Source: Actinomadura coerulea
GTDB lineage: Bacteria > Actinomycetota > Actinomycetes > Streptosporangiales > Streptosporangiaceae
Direction of reading: 5' to 3'
DNA length: 64,000 bases
Assembly (NCBI RefSeq): GCF_014208105.1
Contig: NZ_JACHMQ010000001.1
Span: 3,596,001-3,660,000, forward strand
Part shown: positions 16,669-25,755 of the stretch, piece by piece
How the letters are laid out: each line of letters begins with the position of its first letter
Position numbering within the stretch: position 1 is the first letter of the stretch
The notes under the pieces: model-generated
The model's input: the letters and a program-made list of their open reading frames with translations, nothing else
Databases searched by the model: none
What the model was told of the DNA's origin: nothing
Translations under genes and position numbers: made by a program

Positions 16669-17331
16669 TCACCGCGAAAGAGCCACCCTCCGCACCGCCG
16701 CCGGCTTCCTGACGGCGGGCTTCTTCACAGCGGGCTTCTTCTCCACCGGCTTCTTCTCCACCGGCTCCTTGGCCTCCGGCTTCTTTCCGCCCGGGTTCTT
16801 CGGTGCCGCCTTGGAGGGGGCGTGGCCGAGGTGGGCGGACCTGACGACGCGGACGGCCGGGAACGTGCGCTCCGTGTGCGCCCTGCCCCACGTCACGGTC
16901 CCGTGCAGGCGGATCGTCTGACCGGGCCTGGCGTCCCCCGACACCTTGGTCTTGATCGCGCCGGTCACGGTCCGGCCCTTCCGCACGGCGCCGAGGTCGC
17001 ACTCGACCGTCCACCCGGCGGCCGCGCAGCCCCTGGTCCCCGAGACGAACGCCAGCGATCGCGGCAGCGTCGTCCTGAACACCGCCTTGCCGGACTCGCC
17101 CGGCCCCTTGGCGGTCATCTTGAACGTCCACTCGTAGATGCGTCCCGGCACGACGGCACTCGCGGGGCCGTCCGTGCGAAGCGCCACACCCGCGGCCTGC
17201 TTGCCGTGCTGCCTGGGTTTCGGCTTCGGGTCGGGCCCGTCGGCCTGCGCCGCGGCGGGCAGGAGCACGCCCCCCAGCAACGGCGCGGCGATCGCCAGCG
17301 CCATGCCCTGAACCCTCAACGTCCGGATCAC
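16669..17331 (-). CDS. Secreted protein with DUF11-like beta-sandwich and Lys/Pro-rich tail
   Basis: 220 residues. The N-terminus is a Sec signal peptide (hydrophobic ALAIAAPLLGGVLL, cleavage after AAAQA about residue 29). The middle (about 45-160) looks like a DUF11/Ig-like beta-sandwich with two Cys (RGCAAAGWTVECDLG), probably disulfide bonded. The tail (about 165-220) is a low-complexity run of EKKP/VKKP/VRKP repeats, strongly basic, suited to binding teichoic or nucleic polyanions at the cell wall. GTG 17331 is used; in-frame ATG 17304 is a shorter alternative. No catalytic motif is seen. Confidence 0.65.
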   Translation of the reverse strand: MIRTLRVQGMALAIAAPLLGGVLLPAAAQADGPDPKPKPRQHGKQAAGVALRTDGPASAVVPGRIYEWTFKMTAKGPGESGKAVFRTTLPRSLAFVSGTRGCAAAGWTVECDLGAVRKGRTVTGAIKTKVSGDARPGQTIRLHGTVTWGRAHTERTFPAVRVVRSAHLGHAPSKAAPKNPGGKKPEAKEPVEKKPVEKKPAVKKPAVRKPAAVRRVALSR

Positions 17332-17547
17332 TATGAACCCCCGTGGCCTGCGGTTTTCTGATGGTCACCGTCCGTTCTAGTGATCCGGAGACGCGCCCGC
17401 CAACGCCGCGTCGGCGTGTCGTCACGCAGGGCGACTCTTGACCGTCCACCCCCTTACGGACGGTCAACCTCCGCAATCTCCTGCGCCCCAAAGACAAAGC
17501 CTGTTAAATCGCCAAGACCCCGACGATCCCCGACACATGGAGCTGAC

Positions 17548-18579
17548 ATGGCCGTCTTCGGCGTCGACTACGCGTGGGGCCGCCCCGGCGCGTCCGCGCT
17601 GGAACGCGCCGGGGCGAAGTTCGCGTGCCGCTACCTGTCGCACGACACGACCGGCAAGAACCTGACCCGCGAGGAGGCCCGCGAGTTGTCCGCCGCGGGC
17701 ATCTGGCTGGTGGTCGTGTGGGAGTCGACCGCCAAGCGCCCCCTCGCCGGCCGGTCCGCCGGCGCCGCCGACGCCCGCGCCGCCGACGCCCAGGCCAGGG
17801 CGTGCGGCATGCCGGACGACCGGCCCATCTACTTCGCCGCCGACTGGGACGCCACCTCCGGGCAGCAGGACGAGATCAACGCCTACCTGGACGGCGCGGC
17901 GAGCGTCCTCGGCCGGGACCGGGTCGGCCTCTACGGCGGCTACGGCCCGGTCAAGCGCGCCTTCGACGCCAAGAAGATCACGTTCGGGTGGCAGACGTAC
18001 GCCTGGTCGGGCGGCAGGTGGGACGCCCGCGCCCAGCTCCAGCAGTACTCCAACGACCACACCATCAACGGCGTCGGCGTCGACTACGACCGCGGCGTCA
18101 AGAGCGACTACGGGCAGTGGCGCGTCGGCGTCTCGCCCGAGGGAGAGGACGACATGCCCGACTACGTGTCCGTCGGCACCGGTGGCGACCACCAGGAACT
18201 TCCTCCCGGCAAGTGGACCGAGGTCACCTGGAGCAAGGAGTACTCCGACAAGGAGCACCAGCACAACGACCCGGGCGGCCCCAGCCTGCTGACCGGATCG
18301 GCCCGCTACAGCCTGTCGGTGAGCGCGGCGCTGAGCGGCGTCCCCGCGGGCACGCTCATCCAGGCCCGGGTGATCGAGGTGGCGGACGGCGACGCGTCCG
18401 ACTACCAGATCGGCCCCGTCCAGGACTTCATCTCCGTCGGCGACGTCACCAACCTCGTCTACGGCCTCGCCGCCGACACCGTCGAGGCGGGCAAGCGGGT
18501 GCGCTTCCAGCTCCTCCACCAGGGCGCCGCCGCCGCGACGATCGCCAAGGCCAGTGCCAAGGTCTTCTTCTGGCGGTGA
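17548..18579 (+). CDS. DUF1906 glycoside-hydrolase-like protein with C-terminal beta domain
   Basis: 343 residues. Residues 1-200 match the DUF1906 (Rv2525c-like) TIM-barrel family: MAVFGVDYAWGRPGASALER, YLSHDTTGKNLTREEA, IYFAADWDA and a closing QYSNDHTINGVGVDYDRG. The domain is predicted to act on cell-wall peptidoglycan or glycan. Residues 215-343 form an extra beta-rich domain of unknown type. There is no signal peptide or Tat motif, which is odd for a wall enzyme and suggests nonclassical export or a phage-derived lysin. Its stop and the convergent Eis-like stop are one base apart. Confidence 0.75.
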   Translation: MAVFGVDYAWGRPGASALERAGAKFACRYLSHDTTGKNLTREEARELSAAGIWLVVVWESTAKRPLAGRSAGAADARAADAQARACGMPDDRPIYFAADWDATSGQQDEINAYLDGAASVLGRDRVGLYGGYGPVKRAFDAKKITFGWQTYAWSGGRWDARAQLQQYSNDHTINGVGVDYDRGVKSDYGQWRVGVSPEGEDDMPDYVSVGTGGDHQELPPGKWTEVTWSKEYSDKEHQHNDPGGPSLLTGSARYSLSVSAALSGVPAGTLIQARVIEVADGDASDYQIGPVQDFISVGDVTNLVYGLAADTVEAGKRVRFQLLHQGAAAATIAKASAKVFFWR

Positions 18580-18580
18580 C

Positions 18581-19756
18581 TCAGAAGTCGTCGTTGATGT
18601 AGGGCGCCAGAGGCACGGCCAGCGCGGCCTCCAGGCGCGCGGCCGCACCGGGCGTGTGCTCGGTGACGGCGCCGATCCGGACCAGCGTGACCGGGCTCTG
18701 CCCGCCCAGGTAGACGGCCGCGAGGTCGGCCGCGCTCAGGCTCAGGTCCGGGGGCCCGGAGGCCGGTTCGCAACCAGGCGCCGCGCCGGTCGTGAGGCGC
18801 CAGCGGCCGGAGTTCGCCGGGATGCGCGGGTCCTCGATCTCCAGGACGAAGGCGTCCTCGGTGGCCCAGGAGCGGGCGCGAAGAGAGGTCGGCACGTCGA
18901 TCAACCGCAGCCAGAGGGCGCCGAACTCCTTTTTGACAGTGACCCGGTCGGGGTCGGCGACCATGTGCGGCAGCAGATCGTCCACCGGACGGCCCAGCGC
19001 CTCGATGCGGGACGTCAGGTCGATCGACGCCAGGAACTCCCAGAGCGCGGCCTCCACCTGCGGGGTGTCGGCGACGAGGTCGACCACCCTGACCGTCCCC
19101 TCGCGGACCCGGTAGACCACGTAGCCGGCGGGATGGACGACGATGCGCGGCGCGGTGTAACCGGGCGAGTCCCGGTCGACCGGCCGCAGGATCGCCTTGG
19201 CCCACCATTCGGGATCGCGCACGAGTCCGCCCGGGCGCAGCGAGCGCCGGTGGATCGGATCGACCAGCTCAGGCGCGGACGCGGCGTCGACGAGCCGCAG
19301 AGGCCGATCGTCAGGGGTCGTGCGGAACTCCAGCGGACGCGACGTCGTCACTTCCAGGTCGATCGCCCGCGTGGCCAGCCCGAACCCGTACCGGCCGTAG
19401 ATGGCGCCCTGCGACGCCCAGAGCGCGGCCACCGGACGCCCCGCCGCGATGGCGTCGGAGTCCATCCGGTCCATCATGGACGTGAGGATTCCTCTGCGCC
19501 GATGCGTGGGCAGCACCCCGACGAACGTGACCGCCGAGCAGTCGAGCACAGCGCCCGGGACCGCGAGCCGCATCGGCATGGCCGCGAGCTGCCCGACCCT
19601 CGTGTCGCCGTCATAGGCGCCGATCCGCTCGGCACGGGTGAGCGGCCACCCCTCCCGCTCACGGTCGGCGTCCTCCATGGGCAGGTGGAACACCATCCCG
19701 GCGAAGTCGACCATCAGCGCGGCGTCGGCCTCCGGCACGTCCCTGATCTCGATCAC
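18581..19756 (-). CDS. Eis-like GNAT N-acetyltransferase
   Basis: 391 residues, the length of mycobacterial Eis (tripartite: two GNAT folds plus an SCP2-like C-domain). Acetyl-CoA loop: VGVLPTHRRRGILTSMMDRM (about 80-99). The conserved Tyr is in AIYGRYGFGLAT, and the protein ends in Phe (NDDF), whose terminal carboxylate serves as general base in Eis. It would multi-acetylate amines, possibly aminoglycosides or lysines in proteins. GTG start at 19756. Monocistronic as far as visible. Confidence 0.85.
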   Translation of the reverse strand: MIEIRDVPEADAALMVDFAGMVFHLPMEDADREREGWPLTRAERIGAYDGDTRVGQLAAMPMRLAVPGAVLDCSAVTFVGVLPTHRRRGILTSMMDRMDSDAIAAGRPVAALWASQGAIYGRYGFGLATRAIDLEVTTSRPLEFRTTPDDRPLRLVDAASAPELVDPIHRRSLRPGGLVRDPEWWAKAILRPVDRDSPGYTAPRIVVHPAGYVVYRVREGTVRVVDLVADTPQVEAALWEFLASIDLTSRIEALGRPVDDLLPHMVADPDRVTVKKEFGALWLRLIDVPTSLRARSWATEDAFVLEIEDPRIPANSGRWRLTTGAAPGCEPASGPPDLSLSAADLAAVYLGGQSPVTLVRIGAVTEHTPGAAARLEAALAVPLAPYINDDF

Positions 19757-19951
19757 GCTTCCACGCTAACCCGACCCGCAACCCATTTTCCGAGGTCAGC
19801 CACACACCGCGCGTCCTGCCGGAATCGCGGATCCTCAATCCACGCGACTTCCCCAGACCGGCAGCCCGGCCGGACGCCCCTCCCGCCTGCGATCAGGCTG
19901 AGAAGCCGACACGACCCGGCGCCCCGGCCGTGTACGAGCGTCGCGGGTGCT

Positions 19952-20476
19952 TCACAAGTGGTGTGGTGCAACTCCGCCGAGATGCTTGACCAGGAACCGC
20001 GCGGGATCGACTACTTCATGGCGGGTCCCATGGTCGTCGATGTAGTGGTACCGATCGAGGTAGCGGCAGCCGGTCTCCTGGTAGCCGAGTCGCAGGTAGA
20101 GAGCGGCTGCGCGCTGGTTGTGGTCGTCCACGCCCAGCCCGATCTGGTCGTGGCCGCGTTGGCGGACGAGGTCTTCGGCCGCGTCGATGATGGCGCTTCC
20201 GATGCCCTGGGACCTCAGTTCGGGCGGCCAGATCCCCAGGCCGTTGAGCTCGGGGCAGTTCGGATGCCGCTGCCTCACTTCAGGAGCGGCGCAGCCGTGC
20301 CACAGGATCTGCGCCGTTCCGACGGGAACGGTCTCGGCCCAGGCGATCAGGAACGTGGTGAGACCGCGCTGTTGCTGCTCGAACCGTGCCGCGTGCCTCC
20401 TGGTCCGGCCAGGCGAGGGGATGCGGGACTCCAGCAGCTCAAGATCTTCCTCCCTGCACTCTCGGATACTGACCAT
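19952..20476 (-). CDS. GNAT-family acetyltransferase
   Basis: 174 residues with a single GNAT fold: N-terminal MVSIRECREEDLELLESRIP, acetyl-CoA motif ELRSQGIGSAIIDAAEDLV (about 110-128), and C-terminal LYLRLGYQETG. Acceptor unknown. ATG 20476 has AAAGGG about 8 bases upstream; longer in-frame extensions exist but lack family similarity. The upstream DNA holds the GCGGCGTGTTGCCC repeats described separately. Confidence 0.8.
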   Translation of the reverse strand: MVSIRECREEDLELLESRIPSPGRTRRHAARFEQQQRGLTTFLIAWAETVPVGTAQILWHGCAAPEVRQRHPNCPELNGLGIWPPELRSQGIGSAIIDAAEDLVRQRGHDQIGLGVDDHNQRAAALYLRLGYQETGCRYLDRYHYIDDHGTRHEVVDPARFLVKHLGGVAPHHL

Positions 20477-20645
20477 CTGCCAAGCCCTTTCTGGACGTCG
20501 CCCCGCAAGACCGCGCGAACACCCCGGCTTACGGCCCCCCGAATGCGGGGGACGTTTCGTCATACCAGAAATGCCGGTGATCTCCGACTGTGCGGCCTCA
20601 GCCCAGCGTCCGCTCGGCTGCGACAGGACGACCGGGCTCGTCGAC

Positions 20646-20786
20646 TTGCGGCGTGTTGCCCCTCTGCGAGCCCTCATAAGGGCAACACGCCGCAACTCAA
20701 CGCCAGGCACCAACCGGCTCGGCGGCCGAGGGCTGCTCGGCCCAGCCGGACGACCTGGGCGGGCGCTGATAAGGGCAACACGCCGC
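20646..20786. repeat. Three copies of a GCGGCGTGTTGCCC element, two as a perfect hairpin
   Basis: TTGCGGCGTGTTGCCC (20646-20661) is exactly complementary to 20680-20695, giving a 16-bp stem with an 18-base loop. A third copy, on the minus strand like the second, lies at 20769-20786; copies two and three share 18 identical bases (ATAAGGGCAACACGCCGC) and similar flanks (TATnAGnGC; TCGAC nearby). This fills the 345-base gene-free gap 20477-20821 between the GNAT gene and the methyltransferase gene. It may be a REP/MITE-like dispersed element that also terminates transcription. No coding potential seen. Confidence 0.8.
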
Positions 20787-20821
20787 TGGTCGACGTTGGG
20801 TGTTGGTGGCTGGGGGTTTGG

Positions 20822-22159
20822 TCAGCCTCTTACCAGGACGGCCAGGCACTCTACGTGGTGGGTCATGGGGAAGGCGTCGAAGGCTCGGAAGGACTCCAGG
20901 GTCCAGCCGCGTTCGCTGAAGTAGGCGAGGTCGCGGGCCAGGGTGGCCGGGTCGCAGGAGACGTAGGCGATCTTGCGGCCGGCGAGGCGGGTGATGTGGT
21001 CGACGGCCTCGCGGCCCGCGCCGGTGCGGGGCGGGTCGAGGACGACGAGGTCGGCCTTGCGGACCCGGGCTCCGCCGTGGTGGCCGGTGCCGCGCTTGTT
21101 CTGCGTGCGCGAGCCCGAGGACGCGCGGCCGAACTCCAGGTCGGCGATGACCTCCTCGACGGGGCCGCGCTCGATCGAGACGTTCGGGAGGTCGCGCAGG
21201 TTGAAGCGGGCGTCGCGGACGGCCTGGCCGTCGGACTCGACGCCGACGACGAGGCCCTCGTCGCCGACACGGTCGGCGAGGACCCCGGCGAACAGGCCGA
21301 CGCCGCAGTACAGGTCGAGGGCGATGTCGCCGGGCTTCGGTTCGAGGGCGTCCAGGACGGCGTCGGCGAGCAGTTGCGCCGCGCCCGGGTGCACCTGCCA
21401 GAAGCCGCTGCCGCTGACCTGGTAGAGCCGCCCGGAGACCTCCTCGCGCACGTACGGGAGGCCGGAGCCCGGTTCGGGCTTGCCGCGCACGAGCCGGACC
21501 GGCACGTCCAGCCGCGGGACGCGGATCTTGCGGCGGTCGCGGCCGCGCAGCACGACGAGGCGGTCGCCCGTGCTCGCCGAGACCACGCCCTCGACACCGG
21601 ACGCGCCCGGCCAGCGCTTGCGCTCGATGCCCATCAGCTCCACGCCGGGGTGGGCGATCAGGCACTCGTCCACGGGCTCGATGTCGTGCGACCGGTGCTT
21701 GCGCAGGCCGACGACGCCGGAGGAGACCGAGAACTGGACGCGGGTGCGCCAGCCGAGACCCGGCGGCGGCGTCACCTCGCCGTCGACCGGGTACGGGACC
21801 TCCTCGACGACGACCGTGCGGGTGATCCCGGCGAGCCGCTCCAGCTGCTCCTGCACGACCGCGGCCTTCAGGGCCCGCTGGGCGGGCAGCGAGGCGTGCT
21901 GCCAGTCGCAGCCGCCGCACCTGCCGGGCCCCGCGAACGGGCACGGCTCCGGCACCCGGTCGGGGGACGCCTTGATGATCTCCACGGCGTCGGCGCGGAG
22001 GAAGTTCTTGGTGCGGTCGGTGACGCGGGCCCTCACCCGTTCGCCGGGCAGGGCGTGCCGGACGAAGACCACGCGCCCCTCGTGCCGGGCGACGCAGAAA
22101 CCGCCGTTGGCGACGTTGCCGACCTCCAGTTCGAGGACGTCGGGTTCGAGTTCAGTCAC
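20822..22159 (-). CDS. 23S rRNA (uracil-5-)-methyltransferase, RumA/TrmA family
   Basis: 445 residues. TRAM RNA-binding domain (about 1-60), a [4Fe-4S]-type cysteine cluster PCPFAGPGRCGGCDWQHAS plus downstream Cys, and a SAM methyltransferase domain with LDLYCGVGLFAGVLA and VVLDPPRTGAGREAV; the catalytic nucleophile is in YVSCDPATLARDL. Makes m5U in rRNA or tRNA; which position is uncertain. A low-complexity insert (about 345-365) sits in the C-domain. GTG 22159 (VTELEPDVLELEVG) overlaps the upstream transporter gene by eight bases; GTG 22180 is an alternative start. Confidence 0.9.
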   Translation of the reverse strand: MTELEPDVLELEVGNVANGGFCVARHEGRVVFVRHALPGERVRARVTDRTKNFLRADAVEIIKASPDRVPEPCPFAGPGRCGGCDWQHASLPAQRALKAAVVQEQLERLAGITRTVVVEEVPYPVDGEVTPPPGLGWRTRVQFSVSSGVVGLRKHRSHDIEPVDECLIAHPGVELMGIERKRWPGASGVEGVVSASTGDRLVVLRGRDRRKIRVPRLDVPVRLVRGKPEPGSGLPYVREEVSGRLYQVSGSGFWQVHPGAAQLLADAVLDALEPKPGDIALDLYCGVGLFAGVLADRVGDEGLVVGVESDGQAVRDARFNLRDLPNVSIERGPVEEVIADLEFGRASSGSRTQNKRGTGHHGGARVRKADLVVLDPPRTGAGREAVDHITRLAGRKIAYVSCDPATLARDLAYFSERGWTLESFRAFDAFPMTHHVECLAVLVRG

Positions 22160-24185
22160 GGTCCGAAACACTACCGGCACCGGGGCGTGCCCCGGTCCGC
22201 GGCGGGCGCCGGGACGAGCCGGGGCCGGGCGGCTCGGTGCGCCCCTTGAGCCGGTCGGAGGACTGCAGCTGCCACGCGACGCTCGTCACCATCACGCCCG
22301 GCTGGAACAGCAGCCGCCCCTTCAGCCGCAGCGCGCTCTGGTTGTGCAGGAGCTGCTCCCACCAGTGGCCGACGACGTACTCGGGGATGAACACGGTGAC
22401 GACGTCGCGGGGGCTCTTGCGCCGGACGCTCTTGACGTAGGACAGCACCGGCCGCGTGATCTCCCGGTACGGCGAGTCGAGGATCTTCAGCGGGACGGGG
22501 ATGTCGAGGGCGTCCCACTCCTGCTGGAGCCGCTGCGACTCCTCGGCGTCCACCGCCACGGTCACCGCCTCCAGCGTGGACGGGCGGGTGGCGCGGGCGT
22601 AGGCCAGGGCCCGCAGCGTCGGCTTGTGGATCTTGGAGACGAGCACGATGCCGTGGTTGCGGGCGGGCAGCGCGACGTCCTCGCCGGAGGGCACCAGCTC
22701 CGCGGCGACCCGGTCGTAGTGCCGCCTGATCCCCTTCATCAGCAGGTACAGCAGCGGCATCGCGATGCAGACGATGTAGGCGCCGAGCGCGAACTTGGTG
22801 ATCAGCACGACGACCAGGACGATGCCGGTGAGGGTGGCGCCGAAGGCGTTGATCCCGCGGGAGGTGCGCATCCGGCGGCGCTGCGCCGCGTCCGGCTCGG
22901 AGGCGAGGAGGCGGTTCCAGTGCCGGACCATGCCGACCTGGCTGACGGTGAACGACACGAACACGCCGACGGTGTACAGCGGGATGAGCCGGCTGACGGA
23001 CGCGTCGTAGGCGTAGATCAGCAGCCCGGCCATGGTGGCGAGGATGATGATGCCGTTGCTGTAGGCGAGCCGGTCGCCGCGGGTGTGCAGCTGGCGGGGC
23101 AGGTAGCGGTTGTGCGCGAGCACCGAGCCGAGCACCGGGAACCCGTTGAACGCGGTGTTGGCGGCGAGGAACAGGATCAGCGCGGTCATCGCGGTGACGA
23201 GGGCGAACCCGGGGGTGAAGTTGCTGAACACCGTGTGCGCGACCTGCGCGATCACCGGGTCGGCGTCGGTCACGGGCTTGCCGGTGGACGGGTCGATCAG
23301 CTGGCTGCCCTGGTCGGGCTCGGCGAACTTGGCGTCGGTGATGTAGGCGAACGCGGTCACGCCGCCGAACAGCGTCATCGCGACGAGCCCGAGCATCAGC
23401 AGGGTCGTGGCGGCGTTCTCGCCCTTGGGCTTCTTGAACGCGGGCACGCCGTTGCTGATCGCCTCGACGCCGGTCAGCGCGGCGCAGCCGGAGGAGAAGG
23501 CCCGCAGCAGCAGGAACACCAGGGCGAACCCGCCGAGGCCCATCTCGTCGCCGCGGACCTCGTAGTGCGCCGTCTCGGCCTGCAGCTCGGTGCCCGAGGC
23601 CAGCCGGACCAGGCCCCACGCCAGCATGCCGAAGACCGCGAACATGAACAGGTAGGTGGGGATCGCGAAGGCGAACCCGGCCTCCTTGAGACCGCGCAGG
23701 TTCCCGAGGGTGAGCAGCACGACGATGACGATCGCGACGGCGACCTCGTGCGGCTGCATGAACTTCAGCAGGGCGCCGAGGTTCTCCACCCCCGACGACA
23801 CCGACACCGCCACGGTGAGGACGTAGTCGACCAGCAGCGCGCTGGCCACCACGACGCCCCAGTTGCCGCCGAGGTTGGTGGTGGCGACCTCGAAGTCGCC
23901 GCCGCCGCTCTGGTAGGCCCGGACGTTCTGCCGGTAGGAGGCGACCACGGTCAGCAGGATGATCACGACGGCCGCGGCGATCCACGGGGTGTAGTGGTAC
24001 ATCACGAGACCGCCGGCGCCGAGGGCGAGGAGGATCTCCTGCGGGGCGTAGGCGACCGACGACAGCGCGTCGCTCGCGAACACGGGCAGCGCGATGCGTT
24101 TCTTCAGCAGCTGTTCGTGCTGCTGAGCACTGCTCAGCGCGCGGCCGAGGAGGAGCCGCTTCGCGAGGTCCGGAACCTTTGACAC
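22152..24185 (-). CDS. KimA-like APC/KUP-superfamily potassium transporter
   Basis: 677 residues: about 12 TM helices (to residue about 490) plus a cytoplasmic C-terminal domain (about 500-650). Residue by residue it recalls Bacillus KimA: SDALSSVAYAPQEILL, YQSGGGDFEVATTNLG, LLVDYVLTVAVSVSSG, AFSSGCAALTGVEAISNGVP, AANTAFNGFPVLGSVLAHNR, RGDRLAYSNGII, LIPLYTVGVFVSFTVSQVGM. KimA is a K+/H+ symporter controlled by c-di-AMP. It is divergent from two TrkA-type RCK genes, supporting a potassium role over amino-acid uptake. The tail after residue 650 is Arg/Pro-rich. Confidence 0.85.
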   Translation of the reverse strand: MSKVPDLAKRLLLGRALSSAQQHEQLLKKRIALPVFASDALSSVAYAPQEILLALGAGGLVMYHYTPWIAAAVVIILLTVVASYRQNVRAYQSGGGDFEVATTNLGGNWGVVVASALLVDYVLTVAVSVSSGVENLGALLKFMQPHEVAVAIVIVVLLTLGNLRGLKEAGFAFAIPTYLFMFAVFGMLAWGLVRLASGTELQAETAHYEVRGDEMGLGGFALVFLLLRAFSSGCAALTGVEAISNGVPAFKKPKGENAATTLLMLGLVAMTLFGGVTAFAYITDAKFAEPDQGSQLIDPSTGKPVTDADPVIAQVAHTVFSNFTPGFALVTAMTALILFLAANTAFNGFPVLGSVLAHNRYLPRQLHTRGDRLAYSNGIIILATMAGLLIYAYDASVSRLIPLYTVGVFVSFTVSQVGMVRHWNRLLASEPDAAQRRRMRTSRGINAFGATLTGIVLVVVLITKFALGAYIVCIAMPLLYLLMKGIRRHYDRVAAELVPSGEDVALPARNHGIVLVSKIHKPTLRALAYARATRPSTLEAVTVAVDAEESQRLQQEWDALDIPVPLKILDSPYREITRPVLSYVKSVRRKSPRDVVTVFIPEYVVGHWWEQLLHNQSALRLKGRLLFQPGVMVTSVAWQLQSSDRLKGRTEPPGPGSSRRPPRTGARPGAGSVSDRD

Positions 24186-24395
24186 GCAACGAGACTCTAG
24201 CCCCTGCGGGGCGCCGCGCGGCGCCCGGCCGCCCCCCGCCGGGCGGGCGCCTCGCCGCCCCGGCGGATAGCTGGTTGAGTAGTACTCGCCTGGGCGGATG
24301 TGTAGGTTTGCAGCCCGCAGGGATCATTCACAGGAAACGGTCCTCGGGCGCGGCGCGGTGTCGGCGGCGAATGCCGTGCCCGGCGCGGGGGGTAC

Positions 24396-24412
24396 AGGGG
24401 GAGCGTCCCCCT
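24396..24412 (+). promoter_or_regulatory. Short hairpin just upstream of the ceoB-like ribosome site
   Basis: AGGGGGA (24396-24402) pairs perfectly with TCCCCCT (24406-24412) over a 3-base loop, 18 bases before the GTG start. The intervening GGAAGAGGG is the ribosome-binding site. It could modulate translation; I see no consensus of a known riboswitch in 24186-24430. Confidence 0.4.
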
Positions 24413-24430
24413 ACGGAAGAGGGAACGGCC

Positions 24431-25096
24431 GTGCATATCGTGATCATGGGATGCGGGCGGGTCGGCTCGACGCTCGCCCACATCCTGGAGGACAAGGGTC
24501 ACTCGGTGGCCATCATCGACCAGAGCCCGGAGGCGTTCCGCCGGCTGCGCAGCGGGTTCCGGGGCCGCCGCATCACCGGGTTCGGGTTCGACCGCGAGGT
24601 CATCGCCGAGGCGGGCATCGAGCGCGCGTCGGCGTTCGTGGCCGTCAGCAGCGGCGACAACTCCAACATCATCTCCGCGCGGGTGGCGCGCGAGACGTTC
24701 GGGGTCGACAACGTGGTGGCCCGGATCTACGACCCGCGCCGGGCGGAGGTCTACCAGCGCCTCGGCATCCCCACGGTCGCGACCGTGCGGTGGACGGCCG
24801 ACCAGATCCTGCGCCGCCTGCTCCCCGAGGGCGCCGAGCCGCTGTGGCGCGACCCGACCGGCGCGGTCGTCCTCGCCGAGCTGGACTCCGGCCACCTGTG
24901 GGTGGGAGAGAAGGTCGGCGAGCTGGAGGAGCACGCGGGGACCCGGGTGGCGTTCCTGTCCCGGATGGGCGAGGCGCTCGTCCCCGAGCGGGACACCGTG
25001 ATCCAGGACGGCGACATCGTGCACATCATGGCGGGGGCCGACGACCTGGAGCGTGTCAACGCCGCGGTCGCGGCACGGAACGGGGAGGACGCGTGA
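24431..25096 (+). CDS. ceoB: TrkA-type RCK potassium-channel regulator (CeoB-like)
   Basis: 221 residues. N-terminal Rossmann nucleotide-binding RCK_N: HIVIMGCGRVGSTLAHILED with GxGxxG, and an acidic residue in VAIIDQS that binds ribose. C-terminal RCK_C (about 140-215), a site for nucleotide or c-di-AMP sensing. Cytoplasmic regulatory subunit for a K+ transporter. GTG 24431 with GGAAGAGGG upstream. The stop overlaps the start of the paralogue (TGATG), so the pair is made together. The divergent KimA-like gene is a likely partner; a separate Trk channel elsewhere is also possible. Confidence 0.88.
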   Translation: MHIVIMGCGRVGSTLAHILEDKGHSVAIIDQSPEAFRRLRSGFRGRRITGFGFDREVIAEAGIERASAFVAVSSGDNSNIISARVARETFGVDNVVARIYDPRRAEVYQRLGIPTVATVRWTADQILRRLLPEGAEPLWRDPTGAVVLAELDSGHLWVGEKVGELEEHAGTRVAFLSRMGEALVPERDTVIQDGDIVHIMAGADDLERVNAAVAARNGEDA

Positions 25097-25755
25097 TGCG
25101 GGTCGCGATCGCCGGGGCCGGCGCGGTGGGCCGGTCCATCGCCCAGGAGCTGCTGGAGAACGGGCACGAGGTGCTCCTGATCGACAAGAGCCCGAAGGCC
25201 ATCAAGGTGGAGATGGTGCCGCGCGCGGAGTGGCTGCTCGCCGACGCGTGCGAGATCGCCGCGCTGGACGACGCCGCGCTGGAGCGCTGCCAGGTGGTGG
25301 TCGCCTCCTCCGGCGACGACAAGGTCAACCTGGTGGTGTCGCTGCTCGCCAAGACCGAGTACGGGGTTCCGCGCGTGGTGGCGCGGATCAACCACCCGAA
25401 CAACGAGTGGCTGTTCAACGAGTCGTGGGGCGTGGACGTCGCGGTCTCCACGCCGCGGCTGCTGTCGGCTCTGGTGGAGGAGGCCGTCAGCGTCGGCGAC
25501 CTCGTCCGGCTGATGACGTTCCGGCAGGGCGAGGCCAACCTGGTGGAGCTGACGCTCCCCGAGGACGCGCCCCTCGGCGGCGAGCGCGTCGGGTCGGTGG
25601 CCTGGCCGCGCGACACCGCCCTGGTGGCGATCCTGCGCGAGGGCCGGGTGCTGGTGCCCACGTCCGACGACACCCTGGAGCCGGGCGACGAGCTCATGTT
25701 CGTGGCCAGCCAGGACGTGGAAGACGAACTCGCCGAGCTCCTCGGCGGCAGATAG
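25096..25755 (+). CDS. ceoC: TrkA-type RCK potassium-channel regulator (CeoC-like)
   Basis: 219 residues, paralogue of the gene just upstream: RCK_N with MRVAIAGAGAVGRSIAQELL and LLIDKSPKAIK, then RCK_C (about 135-215). In actinomycetes CeoB and CeoC are paired and probably form a hetero-oligomeric gating ring. It starts at ATG 25096, overlapping ceoB by one base; GTG 25093 is a weaker option. Operon of two, followed by a gene-free stretch with palindromes. Confidence 0.88.
   Translation: MRVAIAGAGAVGRSIAQELLENGHEVLLIDKSPKAIKVEMVPRAEWLLADACEIAALDDAALERCQVVVASSGDDKVNLVVSLLAKTEYGVPRVVARINHPNNEWLFNESWGVDVAVSTPRLLSALVEEAVSVGDLVRLMTFRQGEANLVELTLPEDAPLGGERVGSVAWPRDTALVAILREGRVLVPTSDDTLEPGDELMFVASQDVEDELAELLGGR

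Noticed and set aside
24186..24430. Possible c-di-AMP riboswitch between kimA-like and ceoB genes
   Set aside because: No match to the conserved ydaO core; only a short GC hairpin was found.
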